This document shows positions 16,632-24,681 of a stretch of DNA of 64,000 nucleotides, piece by piece (position 1 is the first letter of the stretch; each line of letters opens with the position of its first letter). The stretch covers positions 5,645,501-5,709,500 of the forward strand of contig NZ_CP030041.1 in NCBI RefSeq assembly GCF_003260975.1. Reading direction: 5' to 3'. The translations under genes were made by a program, and so were the position numbers. Origin of the DNA: Echinicola strongylocentroti. Lineage in GTDB: Bacteria; Bacteroidota; Bacteroidia; Cytophagales; Cyclobacteriaceae. The notes below the pieces were generated by a model. It made no database searches, was not told where the DNA came from, and saw only the letters and a program-made list of their open reading frames with translations.

Positions 16632-19163
16632 ATGATGATTTGTAGAAGAGTAACCGTTTTCATGTTTATAATGTGGCTCATTCCTAAATTGGGGATTTGC
16701 CAATCCCATTTGCCTGACCTTCATTATCGGTATCAGACTGCTTCTGCGACTACAGAGGAAGACCAACTAATTGTGAAAACAGGTGAAGTAACGAGGGTTT
16801 GGAAGTGGACCGGTAGGGGATTGGTTACCAAACAGCTAAGCAATGGCGATAATGGTAACGTGTGGGAAGGAACCACCACTGGGATGGATGCTGACTGGGC
16901 TTATGTTGGCTTGTTGGAAGGAAAGAAGGCGGAGCTTGTCCAATTAACTGCTAAGAAATCCACGGATGAAGGCTTTACCAAAACGCACATAGAAGTGATG
17001 GCGGAGATGTACTACCCTGAGGTGGAAACGTTTATCAAGTATGAGATTTGGTCGTATCCAGGAGCACCGGGGATCAGAACCCAAGTTTTTTTTAAGGGGA
17101 AAGGAGAGAAACACTATACGGGGAAATCTTCGATGTCATCAAATGAAATTTCTATTGACCTGAAACACGGTAAAAACACCAAACCTTATGCCGCCCAAAG
17201 TAAGGCTGAATTATGGTTTGTAAACCATGCTACTGCCAAGGATTTTGTAGAATATCATGTAAAAGGTTTTGATAGTAATAGGGATTATCGGATCGGAGTT
17301 TCTTGGTGGGACTGGGATAAGCAGGGAAGGCGACAAAGCATTAAAGTCTCTTCAGTTGATGGAGAGAAACAAGTTGAAATTTTTTCTGATCGAGCGGTAA
17401 GCGATCATCCTGAGTTGTTGTTTTTTGAATTGCCCAAAGAAGTACTCATAGACGGTACATTTCGCCTGAATGTCAGTGAAACCACAGGTGCGGCTCCAGT
17501 TGTTTCTGAAATTATCGTGTTGGAAGAAGGAAGTACTGAGGCTACTCCCAAAGCGTTGGGGGCGGCACGAAAAGTCCAACTGGATAGCGCTTCTACTGAT
17601 AGATACGGTGTGATCGGTTATATCGACTGCGGTGCCAGTGAGTCTACAGATGGGTTTATTGCTACGGGAAGGGTGGATAGGATCCCTCTACGAACCGGTG
17701 ACCTAAGCAAAACATTCATCGGATATTATAATGATACCCAACACAGGAATAAACAAGGTACACCCTTGATAAAAGAACTATCAGAGGATCAGGAGACCAA
17801 TAATTGGGCAAGTATGGTCCTGGTAAATGAGGCTAGTGAAGGGGTGATTATGGTAAAGGAATCCCATAAGTGTGTCAATCAATATGGTGTGGATACGGGA
17901 GAGCTTATTTTTCGAGACAATGGTTTGGAGAACACAGGTACTGGCGTTTATCCAAAAGATATGATGGAGGATCAGTACCAACCAGCTTGGGCTTCTTGGG
18001 TGATCCTCTACAGTGGGGACAATACCGACGCCCAAACTGCGGTAAAAGAGTTTGATAAGATCAGGTACCCCCTAGATCCAGATAGGGATATTTATATGCA
18101 GGCCAATACGTGGGGATCCGGTAATGGGAAAGATGGCGCCCGCCAAGAAAATGTGTTAAAAGAAATAGCAACCCAAGCTGCCCTAGGCATAGATGTCCAA
18201 CAAATCGATGATGGTTGGCAGCAGAAAGGTAGTTGGGAGCCTAGAGATGATTGGTATCCTGAGGGCTGGGAGATCGTACGAAAAAAAGCGAAGCAAGAAG
18301 GGGTAGATTTAGGACTATGGGCAGCGGCTATGCCCATTGATATTGAGGAACTAAAAATGAATTACAATAAGGGAGGTTTTGTAAGTTATAAGCTGGATTT
18401 TGCTAATTTGAGCAACAGAACCAATATCAATAACCTCATCGGAAAAATCAGGGAATTTGTGCTTTATACTGATCATCAGGTAAGGGTGAATTGGGATGTG
18501 ACGGAAAACGCACCACGGTTTGGCTACTATTGGGCAAGGGAATATGGAAGTGTATATCTTGCCAATAGAAAGCCCGACCAACCCGAAAATGTAGTTTATA
18601 TACCCTATTTGGTCTTGAGAGATATATGGCACCTGGCCAAGTATACCAACATCCATAAATTTCAGACTTCTATACAGAATGTAGACCGGGTAAACAGAGG
18701 AGTGAGCGATGCTTACCTGCATGACCAAGCCTATGCTGTTGGGATTGGTTTGGTGGGTACTCCATTGTTTTTCCAAGAAACCCATTTTTATTCATCAGAA
18801 GATATCGCCACCATTAAACCTGTGCTGAAGGCTTATAAAGATATTCGCCGCGAATGGTACGAAAGCTATGTGTTTCCAATAGGTGAAGAACCAGACAATA
18901 AAAGCTGGACAGGTTTTCAGGGTTTTTTACCCGGTGAGGATCATGGATACCTCTTCATTTATCGAGAACGATTAAATGAAAAGCCTTCTTTTTCCTTACA
19001 ATTAAAGTATATAAAGAATACAACTGTAAGGCTTGTTGACCTGCTAACTGGCCAATCGAGAACGGTTGATGTGGATAGCCAAGGGAAGTTGGAAGTGATG
19101 ATAGAGCGTGCAGGGAGTTTTAAAATGATAAGAATAGAGTATGATAATAAAAGTAAATGGTAA
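16632..19163 (+). CDS. GH36-like (clan GH-D-type) alpha-galactosidase candidate
   Basis: Large secreted enzyme, 843 aa, with a signal peptide ending near LGICQ. The N-terminal half (about 25-480) is a beta-rich supersandwich with an inserted carbohydrate-binding-like stretch (about 205-300; RIGVSWWDWDKQGRRQSIK). The catalytic barrel starts about residue 490 (DIYMQANTWGSGNGKDGARQE) and has QQIDDGWQ and the probable nucleophile D589 in YKLDFANL, followed by NWDVTENAPRFGYYWAREYG. A short C-terminal beta domain closes the protein. The DDGW and KxDF motifs suit GH36-type alpha-galactosidases, but overall similarity is modest and another alpha-glycosidase activity is possible. The TAA stop lies inside palindromic repeat copy D. 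Confidence 0.75.
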   Translation: MMICRRVTVFMFIMWLIPKLGICQSHLPDLHYRYQTASATTEEDQLIVKTGEVTRVWKWTGRGLVTKQLSNGDNGNVWEGTTTGMDADWAYVGLLEGKKAELVQLTAKKSTDEGFTKTHIEVMAEMYYPEVETFIKYEIWSYPGAPGIRTQVFFKGKGEKHYTGKSSMSSNEISIDLKHGKNTKPYAAQSKAELWFVNHATAKDFVEYHVKGFDSNRDYRIGVSWWDWDKQGRRQSIKVSSVDGEKQVEIFSDRAVSDHPELLFFELPKEVLIDGTFRLNVSETTGAAPVVSEIIVLEEGSTEATPKALGAARKVQLDSASTDRYGVIGYIDCGASESTDGFIATGRVDRIPLRTGDLSKTFIGYYNDTQHRNKQGTPLIKELSEDQETNNWASMVLVNEASEGVIMVKESHKCVNQYGVDTGELIFRDNGLENTGTGVYPKDMMEDQYQPAWASWVILYSGDNTDAQTAVKEFDKIRYPLDPDRDIYMQANTWGSGNGKDGARQENVLKEIATQAALGIDVQQIDDGWQQKGSWEPRDDWYPEGWEIVRKKAKQEGVDLGLWAAAMPIDIEELKMNYNKGGFVSYKLDFANLSNRTNINNLIGKIREFVLYTDHQVRVNWDVTENAPRFGYYWAREYGSVYLANRKPDQPENVVYIPYLVLRDIWHLAKYTNIHKFQTSIQNVDRVNRGVSDAYLHDQAYAVGIGLVGTPLFFQETHFYSSEDIATIKPVLKAYKDIRREWYESYVFPIGEEPDNKSWTGFQGFLPGEDHGYLFIYRERLNEKPSFSLQLKYIKNTTVRLVDLLTGQSRTVDVDSQGKLEVMIERAGSFKMIRIEYDNKSKW

Positions 19164-19220
19164 CCCAGTGGATACATTAGAAATCGCAATAGAATAGGCT
19201 AATGCATATTCCGGATTAAA
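19160..19220. repeat. MITE-like palindromic repeat, short form (copy D)
   Basis: Starts GTAACCCAGTGGATACATTAG, where TAA is the stop of the GH36-like gene, and ends GCTAATGCATATTCCGGATTAA about 25 nt before the GH172 start codon. The left arm is degraded, the right arm well conserved. Confidence 0.75.
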
Positions 19221-19244
19221 CTAAAAACCTTAACAACTTAACTG

Positions 19245-20891
19245 ATGAATTGTAAAAAATGCTTCCCCACCTTTTTGGTTTTAGTGCTTATATACAGTGT
19301 CGCAAGTTTTTCATGTACCGGCAAAAAAAGCGAGGTATCCATCCAGTCCATGCTGAAGGAGATGGTGGACAGGGAGGAACAGACACGTTTCCCTGTACAC
19401 AATTTCAGGTTAAAGCAACAAAGTAGCTATAACCGTGCCTCGGTCAATCCAGCGGATAGTGTAGGGTGGTTTACCAACCACGATTTTAATTCGAATGACA
19501 AGGACCATAATTTTATTCGCATCGAGGAAAAGGACAACCAAAAGGAATGGGTGCTCATGGAACATGATAAACCAGGAGCCATCGTACGTACTTGGATGCC
19601 GTTTTTAAGCCCTGACAAGCCCAATACAGACATACAAATCAAGATATACCTGGACGGAGCAGAAGAGCCCACATTACAGGGGAATATGTTGGGGCTGTTT
19701 AATGGGGATGGATTGATACCCTATCCTTTTGCCCATAAATCGTTGAGGTCTGCGGTTTCATTCTTTCCGATACCATATGCCAAAAGTTGTAAAATCACTA
19801 CCACGGGAAGGCCTTTCTTCTATCAGTTTACCTTTCGGGAATATGAGGAAGGTACAGCTGTAAAGACCTTTTCAACAGAAGAATTTCAACAGGTCAAGGA
19901 CTTAACAGTGCAAGTAGGGAAGGAGCTGCTGAATCCTCGCAATGCCCACTCAGGAGAACAAGTGACCATGACCTCTTCCATACCCCAAAATGGTACAATG
20001 TCCTTGGACTTGCCCTCGGGAAATGCAGCAGTCCATACACTGAGCCTAAAGCTAGCCGACTATGAAAATGATGAGGTAATGCGATCCACGATTATCAAAA
20101 TGAATGCCGATGGGAAAGAAACCATATGGTGCCCGATAGGAGACTTTTTTGGTTCTGGAATAGGACTAAATCCCTACGAAGGCTGGCACAATACCGTGTC
20201 GGAAGAGGGGACACTTACCAGCAGATGGGTGATGCCTTATCAAACTTCCGGAAGTATCAGTATCGAAAACCTAGGGGACAGTCCCATTGAGGTGTCACTC
20301 AGTGCCGAAGTGGAGGATTATCGTTGGGATGAGCGAAGTATGTACTTTCATGCAGCTTGGCACGGCCAATACCCTGTCTCCACGCGACCCTTTTCTGATT
20401 GGAATTATGTGTCCATTGAGGGAAGAGGGGTTTATGTGGGGGATGCATTGACGGTGATGAATCCAGTGGAAAAATGGTGGGGCGAAGGAGATGAAAAAAT
20501 CTGGGTGGATGGGGAGGATTTCCCTTCTATATTTGGCACAGGAACTGAGGACTACTATGCCTATTCTTGGGGAGGACGTAGTACTGATTTTTACGAGCAC
20601 CCCTTCCATGCCCAGCCCCGAAGCCACGTATATAATAAGTTGAACAGAAAGACTTCCAAAGAACGCAGTACCTTGGGATTCAGTACAGAAACCCGTACTA
20701 GGGCGCTGGACGGTATGCCTTTTGGGTCTTCCCTAAAGTTGGACATGGAAGTTTGGAGTTGGACGGATTGTGAGATGGGCTATGGTGTAGGTACGATGTG
20801 GTATGCCGATGCCTCTTCCAAGTCAAACAGAAAGCCTGACCCGCAAGAAGCGTTAAATGTGCCTGAGGTTCCTGAAAATCTCGACCGCTAG
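19245..20891 (+). CDS. GH172 (DUF2961) lipoprotein glycosidase
   Basis: Member of the former DUF2961 family, now GH172, known to contain enzymes acting on furanosides (alpha-D-arabinofuranosidase, alpha-D-fructofuranosidase/DFA I synthase). Lipobox VASFSC, lipidated cysteine C24. The double jelly-roll core runs from about residue 45 (RFPVHNFRLKQQSSYNRAS) to the end. The two signature glutamates are E414 in WWGEGDEKIW and E435 in FGTGTEDYY; their spacing of 21 residues equals that of the catalytic pair E270/E291 which I recall for the characterised bifidobacterial enzyme. Length 548 aa is somewhat above the 400-450 aa core. It is the last gene of the second enzyme cluster; its stop is adjacent to the 225-bp tandem repeats. 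The furanoside substrate is unknown. Confidence 0.88.
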   Translation: MNCKKCFPTFLVLVLIYSVASFSCTGKKSEVSIQSMLKEMVDREEQTRFPVHNFRLKQQSSYNRASVNPADSVGWFTNHDFNSNDKDHNFIRIEEKDNQKEWVLMEHDKPGAIVRTWMPFLSPDKPNTDIQIKIYLDGAEEPTLQGNMLGLFNGDGLIPYPFAHKSLRSAVSFFPIPYAKSCKITTTGRPFFYQFTFREYEEGTAVKTFSTEEFQQVKDLTVQVGKELLNPRNAHSGEQVTMTSSIPQNGTMSLDLPSGNAAVHTLSLKLADYENDEVMRSTIIKMNADGKETIWCPIGDFFGSGIGLNPYEGWHNTVSEEGTLTSRWVMPYQTSGSISIENLGDSPIEVSLSAEVEDYRWDERSMYFHAAWHGQYPVSTRPFSDWNYVSIEGRGVYVGDALTVMNPVEKWWGEGDEKIWVDGEDFPSIFGTGTEDYYAYSWGGRSTDFYEHPFHAQPRSHVYNKLNRKTSKERSTLGFSTETRTRALDGMPFGSSLKLDMEVWSWTDCEMGYGVGTMWYADASSKSNRKPDPQEALNVPEVPENLDR

Positions 20892-21398
20892 TTGTTCCGA
20901 CAGCTGTGCTGCGGAACCAAGTAGATTTGAGTTTTCAACTCATTACCACCACCGAATGCAATAGTTGGAGACTCGCTTTATGGTTAACCACATAGGCACA
21001 TAGGGCACAGTAGGGGTATGCATCTTCAGTGCTTTTGATGGGGCAATAGGATGCCACTAAGGCACTAAGACGCTAAGTGTTTTCAGAAAATAATGGATCA
21101 AATACGCGGCTATCGGTTGTTCCGACAGCTGTGCTGCGGAACTATGTAGATTTGAGTTTTCAACTCATTACCACCACCGAATGCAAGAGTTGGAGACTCG
21201 CTTTATGGTTAACAACATAGGCACATAGGGCACAGTAGGGATATGCTTCTTCAGTGCTTTTGATGGGGCAATAGGATGCCACTAAGGCACCAAGACGCTA
21301 AGTGTTTTCAGAAAATAATGGACCAAATACGCGGCTATCGGTTGTTCCGACAGCTGTGCTGCGGAACCACGTAGATTTGAGTTTTCAACTCATTACCC
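20891..21398. repeat. Direct tandem repeat, exact 225-bp period, 2.25 units
   Basis: Units begin GTTGTTCCGACAGCTGTGCT at 20891, 21116 and 21341, so the period is exactly 225 bp twice. Each unit includes a GTTCCG/CGGAAC hairpin, a GAGTTTTCAACTC palindrome, and a TAAGGCAC(T/C)AAGACGCTAAG stretch. The third unit breaks off near 21398. Units differ by a few substitutions only. The whole unit is related, in reverse orientation, to the 246-bp units at 28130-28870. No gene is seen in it. Confidence 0.92.
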
Positions 21399-21708
21399 GT
21401 CCTCATGAGGGTGATCAGAAAGTCCCCTTTAGGGGATTTAGGTGAAGATATTGACAGATTTTCTTCGAAAGCAAAATCCCTCTTAGTGACTTTGAGACTT
21501 TGTGGCAAATGCATTCCCCTCATGCAGGCTGAAATTTCATGATATAAAAGCCCTCCTAGGCTAGATAGAAATTTAAAAAATGAGTCAATTGAATTTGGAG
21601 GACGTTTGAATAGAATTTGATACTATTTGAATATAAATTAAGACTAAAAAAAGGTTGCAGGAGTGATATTAGGGCATAAATTTTCGTTTAACCCAAAATA
21701 CAATCTTT
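21399..21708. other. Gene-free leader before the clan GH-A-like lipoprotein genes
   Basis: Begins with the module CCTCATGAGGGTGATCAGAA and a CCCCTTTAGGGG palindrome (21401-21445), which recurs inverted at about 27990-28041. The remaining 250 bases are AT-rich with no gene, and probably contain the promoter for the 21709 and 22683 genes. ATACTATTTGAAT near 21632 is one base off the spacing of the Bacteroidota -7 element, so no promoter is called. Confidence 0.5.
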
Positions 21709-22653
21709 ATGAATCTTTTGAAAAATTCATTGTTAATGGTGTGTGTAGCCACCATGTTCTTTTCATGTTTTACACCCGATGATAAGCCAGGGGAAAGCAA
21801 CCAGGTCTATCAAGCTGCCGCTAAGTATTCTGTAGAAAAAGAGTATAAAGGAAACCTTGATATCGTGATTGGTGATGTCAAGCAGGCTTTTATCCAAAAC
21901 AAGCTTTCCAGCAAAGACCAAATTGAGAATTTGGTAAAAGGCTTTAAGTATGAGTTTAAAGTTGATGGTATTCGGATCCCTATTTTTCCAGAAGGCCATA
22001 TGGACAAAAATCAAGAGCAACTTCTGCGGTACCTTCTTGCCAAATGCCAGGCAGAGAAGCTAATGATTTTTGCCAATCCGGCCAATCACCTCGGCGGAGC
22101 ACGGATTGCCAATGGATCAATGACCGACACTTCTCCAGTGAAGGATGATTTTACGAAAAGTGACAAATTGATCCAAGTCGTACAGGATTTTTCGAAAAAG
22201 TACAAATGTGATTTTATTTCCCCTTTTAATGAAGAAGGTGCACCGGGATCAGTATGGTCAGTAGAGCAGATCAATGATATCTATGCGAGCCTTCATGGTA
22301 AGGTCAGTGGCGCCAAACTAGTGGGATCTGATGTATGGGGCGTCCCAGCGGGAATTAGGTACTTGGACGAAACCGATATACTTGATTATGTGGATGTAAG
22401 TACTACGCATAATCTTGGCTTTAACCACGACAAGTGGACAGAATACATCAATAAGTCCAACGGACTCCCTGTCTGGGATTCGGAAACCAACATGCACAAA
22501 AAATATCAAAACAGAGCTACCAGAATAGAAGCAGCAATTGATAGTGGTGTGAATGGATTGGTACTTTATAATTCATGGACAATGATCAATCTTAGCACGG
22601 GTGAGATCGGGACAAATGGTCAGAAGTTCAGGGATTTTTATTTAGAAGAATAG
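21709..22653 (+). CDS. Clan GH-A-like (GH30-like) lipoprotein, short form
   Basis: Putative glycosidase of unknown specificity, 314 aa. Lipobox FFSC gives lipidated C20. After a linker rich in charged residues, barrel-like strands are visible: VDGIRIPIFPEGH (about 85-97), LMIFANPANHLGG, CDFISPFNEEG with candidate acid/base E175, and GLPVWDSETN with candidate nucleophile E259, then GVNGLVLYNSWTM. The NE...SE spacing of about 84 residues suits clan GH-A. The N-terminal beta-strand carrying the usual GG/GD motif is not recognisable and there is no C-terminal beta-sandwich, so it is smaller than GH30 enzymes. Related by layout to the proteins at 22683 and 55897. It starts a small operon; the next gene follows within 30 nt. 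Confidence 0.65.
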   Translation: MNLLKNSLLMVCVATMFFSCFTPDDKPGESNQVYQAAAKYSVEKEYKGNLDIVIGDVKQAFIQNKLSSKDQIENLVKGFKYEFKVDGIRIPIFPEGHMDKNQEQLLRYLLAKCQAEKLMIFANPANHLGGARIANGSMTDTSPVKDDFTKSDKLIQVVQDFSKKYKCDFISPFNEEGAPGSVWSVEQINDIYASLHGKVSGAKLVGSDVWGVPAGIRYLDETDILDYVDVSTTHNLGFNHDKWTEYINKSNGLPVWDSETNMHKKYQNRATRIEAAIDSGVNGLVLYNSWTMINLSTGEIGTNGQKFRDFYLEE

Positions 22654-22682
22654 ACCAATCGATGACCTTAACATCTATCAAA

Positions 22683-24116
22683 ATGAAATACTGTTTGAAT
22701 TTATTTGCCATTATTGGAATGATGGGGCTTTGTTTGGGATGTATAGATACTGACCAAAGTACGGATACAGATGATCTCTATATAGCCTCTTCCATTCCCC
22801 CGGATGATCATCCAAGGATAATTGTCGATTCTACCCAAAAGCAGCAAGTGTTGTATATGGGAGGAGATATGGAAAGGTCTTCAGATCACCTGTTGAGAGC
22901 AACCAACCCGGACGAGATACTAAAATGGACGATTGAAGATATCGACTTCAATATCTTTCGGGTACGATATGACAAACATCAGGAGCTGATCGAAGGACAA
23001 AAGAATTTTGGTTTTTATGATAACCAAATTCAGGTCATGAAAAAGATTCGGGAAATCAACCCCCAAATAAAGTTTCTAGCGACCATGCGCTCTGATTATA
23101 ACGGGTTCAAAACTCATAATCATAATAACCTGCCCACATTCATCTATAATTACTCTTGTATTAGAGAGAATGGCAATAGGTGTCTCGAATCAGAGGGCGA
23201 CCGGTCTTTTGATGCGGATAAATATGGTGTTTTCCTAGCTGACTATGTGGAGCACATGTATCAAAATGACGTGGAGATAGATTTTATTGCTACATCGAAG
23301 GAATACCAAGCGGTGGTCTATGCCCACAGGTCCCACTTTGCCTACATAAAAATGAAAAGTGAGCTAGAAGCCAGAAGTGTGCCCGTTCCCAAGCTGATCG
23401 GACCTGCCACTTGGGGTATTCAAGCCGGGATCAATTTTGTCAATGGGACAATTAATAATGGCTATGCTAACGAATATGAAGCGTTCTCAACACATGACTT
23501 GGGACATACTCCTCATCTGTGGGGCAATTTTGTCCAAGCAAGTAACCAAGTAAACAAGGCTGCCATAGATGATGAGTCCCAATATGGTACGGGAGGGAGA
23601 ACTCATGGTGAAGAACCCGAACATTTGGGCAGCATACTGTACAATTATGGGAAGAAAACCGAAATGTATGCCCAGGGGCTTTCCGGAGAAATATTCTTTG
23701 AGGTGTGGTCCAGAGGCGTAGGATCCGAATCCCGAAGTATATATTTCAAAAATAATGAAGCAGGAAAGAGGATGCGCTCTTATTATGTCATGAAAGACTT
23801 TGCCAACTCTTCTGCAAATAATTATTACTGTCCTTCGATAGTAGAAAATGCCGAAGGTTTACAGACAATGGTCTTCAGAAAAGGAAACCTAGTACATGTG
23901 TGGATAGTCAATAATGGTGAAGAATTGGCAGAAGAACTAAAACTCTATGTGCCTGGATTCCTAATCAATGGAGATGTGGCCCATAAATATTGGCAGGATC
24001 CTACCAAAGTACTTTCTGTTGACCAAACGACTAAGTCCAATACGAAAAAGTTCTTTAAACTTGATGTTCCACCTGCTTCTATACACTATTTGTCAATTCC
24101 AATCAGTAAGAAGTAA
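22683..24116 (+). CDS. Clan GH-A-like lipoprotein with atypical acid/base region
   Basis: Putative glycan-active lipoprotein, 477 aa from the ATG at 22683, chosen because it directly begins a lipoprotein signal (GLCLGC, C20); an upstream ATG at 22662 would add seven residues. Segments that read like barrel strands include VLYMGGDMERS, FNIFRVRYD, IKFLATMRSDYNG, IDFIATSKEYQ (E207) and GEIFFEVWSRG (E340). A C-terminal beta-domain (about 390-477) resembles those after GH30 barrels. The usual asparagine before the acid/base glutamate is replaced by lysine (SKE instead of FNE), so catalysis may differ or the protein may only bind glycan. Neighbouring paralogue at 21709 retains the canonical pair. 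A terminator-like hairpin follows. Confidence 0.6.
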   Translation: MKYCLNLFAIIGMMGLCLGCIDTDQSTDTDDLYIASSIPPDDHPRIIVDSTQKQQVLYMGGDMERSSDHLLRATNPDEILKWTIEDIDFNIFRVRYDKHQELIEGQKNFGFYDNQIQVMKKIREINPQIKFLATMRSDYNGFKTHNHNNLPTFIYNYSCIRENGNRCLESEGDRSFDADKYGVFLADYVEHMYQNDVEIDFIATSKEYQAVVYAHRSHFAYIKMKSELEARSVPVPKLIGPATWGIQAGINFVNGTINNGYANEYEAFSTHDLGHTPHLWGNFVQASNQVNKAAIDDESQYGTGGRTHGEEPEHLGSILYNYGKKTEMYAQGLSGEIFFEVWSRGVGSESRSIYFKNNEAGKRMRSYYVMKDFANSSANNYYCPSIVENAEGLQTMVFRKGNLVHVWIVNNGEELAEELKLYVPGFLINGDVAHKYWQDPTKVLSVDQTTKSNTKKFFKLDVPPASIHYLSIPISKK

Positions 24117-24144
24117 CCAATAATTAGTCTTTTCCAAATAAATG

Positions 24145-24215
24145 GGCTGTCTCATCGGTGGAGCCTGCTATCCAAGGTGATGGCGGGACCTCCCTTGATG
24201 AGGCAGCCTCCTTTT
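24145..24215 (+). terminator. Terminator-like long hairpin after the clan GH-A-like pair
   Basis: GGCTGTCTCATC (24145-24156) pairs with GATGAGGCAGCC (24197-24208), one G-U, around a 40-nt loop with further internal pairing, followed by TCCTTTT. It begins 28 nt after the stop. Confidence 0.6.
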
Positions 24216-24681
24216 GATTAGGTGAAAAGGTAAAAAGAAGGTCAAAGGCAGGCCTGCTTGGAGCCTCATCCTTTTCCAAGCCACCTCCTCCAAAAAAGGG
24301 GCTGCCTGGTCAGATAGGTTCGCCACATTATTTATACTAAAAATAAGTCCAGCTAAGGTTATGAATAAGAATTGTTACAAATTGATTAAAAGTTAAGAAG
24401 GTTTAAGAGAATAATAGTCCATTTTTACAGTCTTGCGCGTGGACAGTGAATGCGCAGTAAATGTTAAACCCGGAATATGCATTAGCCTATCTATTGCGGT
24501 CTGAAACTGCTTCAAAATCAGTTGCTTCGCTGCTGTTTTCGATTTCACCATAGCGGTGCTATGCCTCAATCTCCAAACAGTCTGATTTTCTTGCAGTTTC
24601 AAACCTTCCCGATAGCTATCGGGACAGGCGATGACGCTTCCTGCATAAACCGGATTAAAAGAATCTATTAAAAAAAGATAT
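24216..24681. other. Intergenic region carrying a full-length palindromic element
   Basis: The first 245 bases contain no gene or recognisable signal. The remainder is the about 195-bp element at 24464-24659, which ends 22 nt before the GH2 start codon and so must hold at least part of that gene's promoter or 5' leader. Confidence 0.55.
24464..24659. repeat. MITE-like palindromic repeat, long form (copy E)
   Basis: Left end TTAAACCCGGAATATGCATT; right end CTGCATAAACCGGATTAA, about 195 bp in total. Inside are a second pair of inverted segments (CTGAAACTGCTTCAAAATCA and TGATTTTCTTGCAGTTTCA) and a CCCGATAGCTATCGGG palindrome, so the element can fold into nested hairpins. Closest relative in the window is 59112-59289. 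Confidence 0.85.

Noticed and set aside
20891..21398. Tandem array considered as a CRISPR array
   Set aside because: The unit is 225 bp, contiguous and without variable spacers; no cas gene is present in the window.
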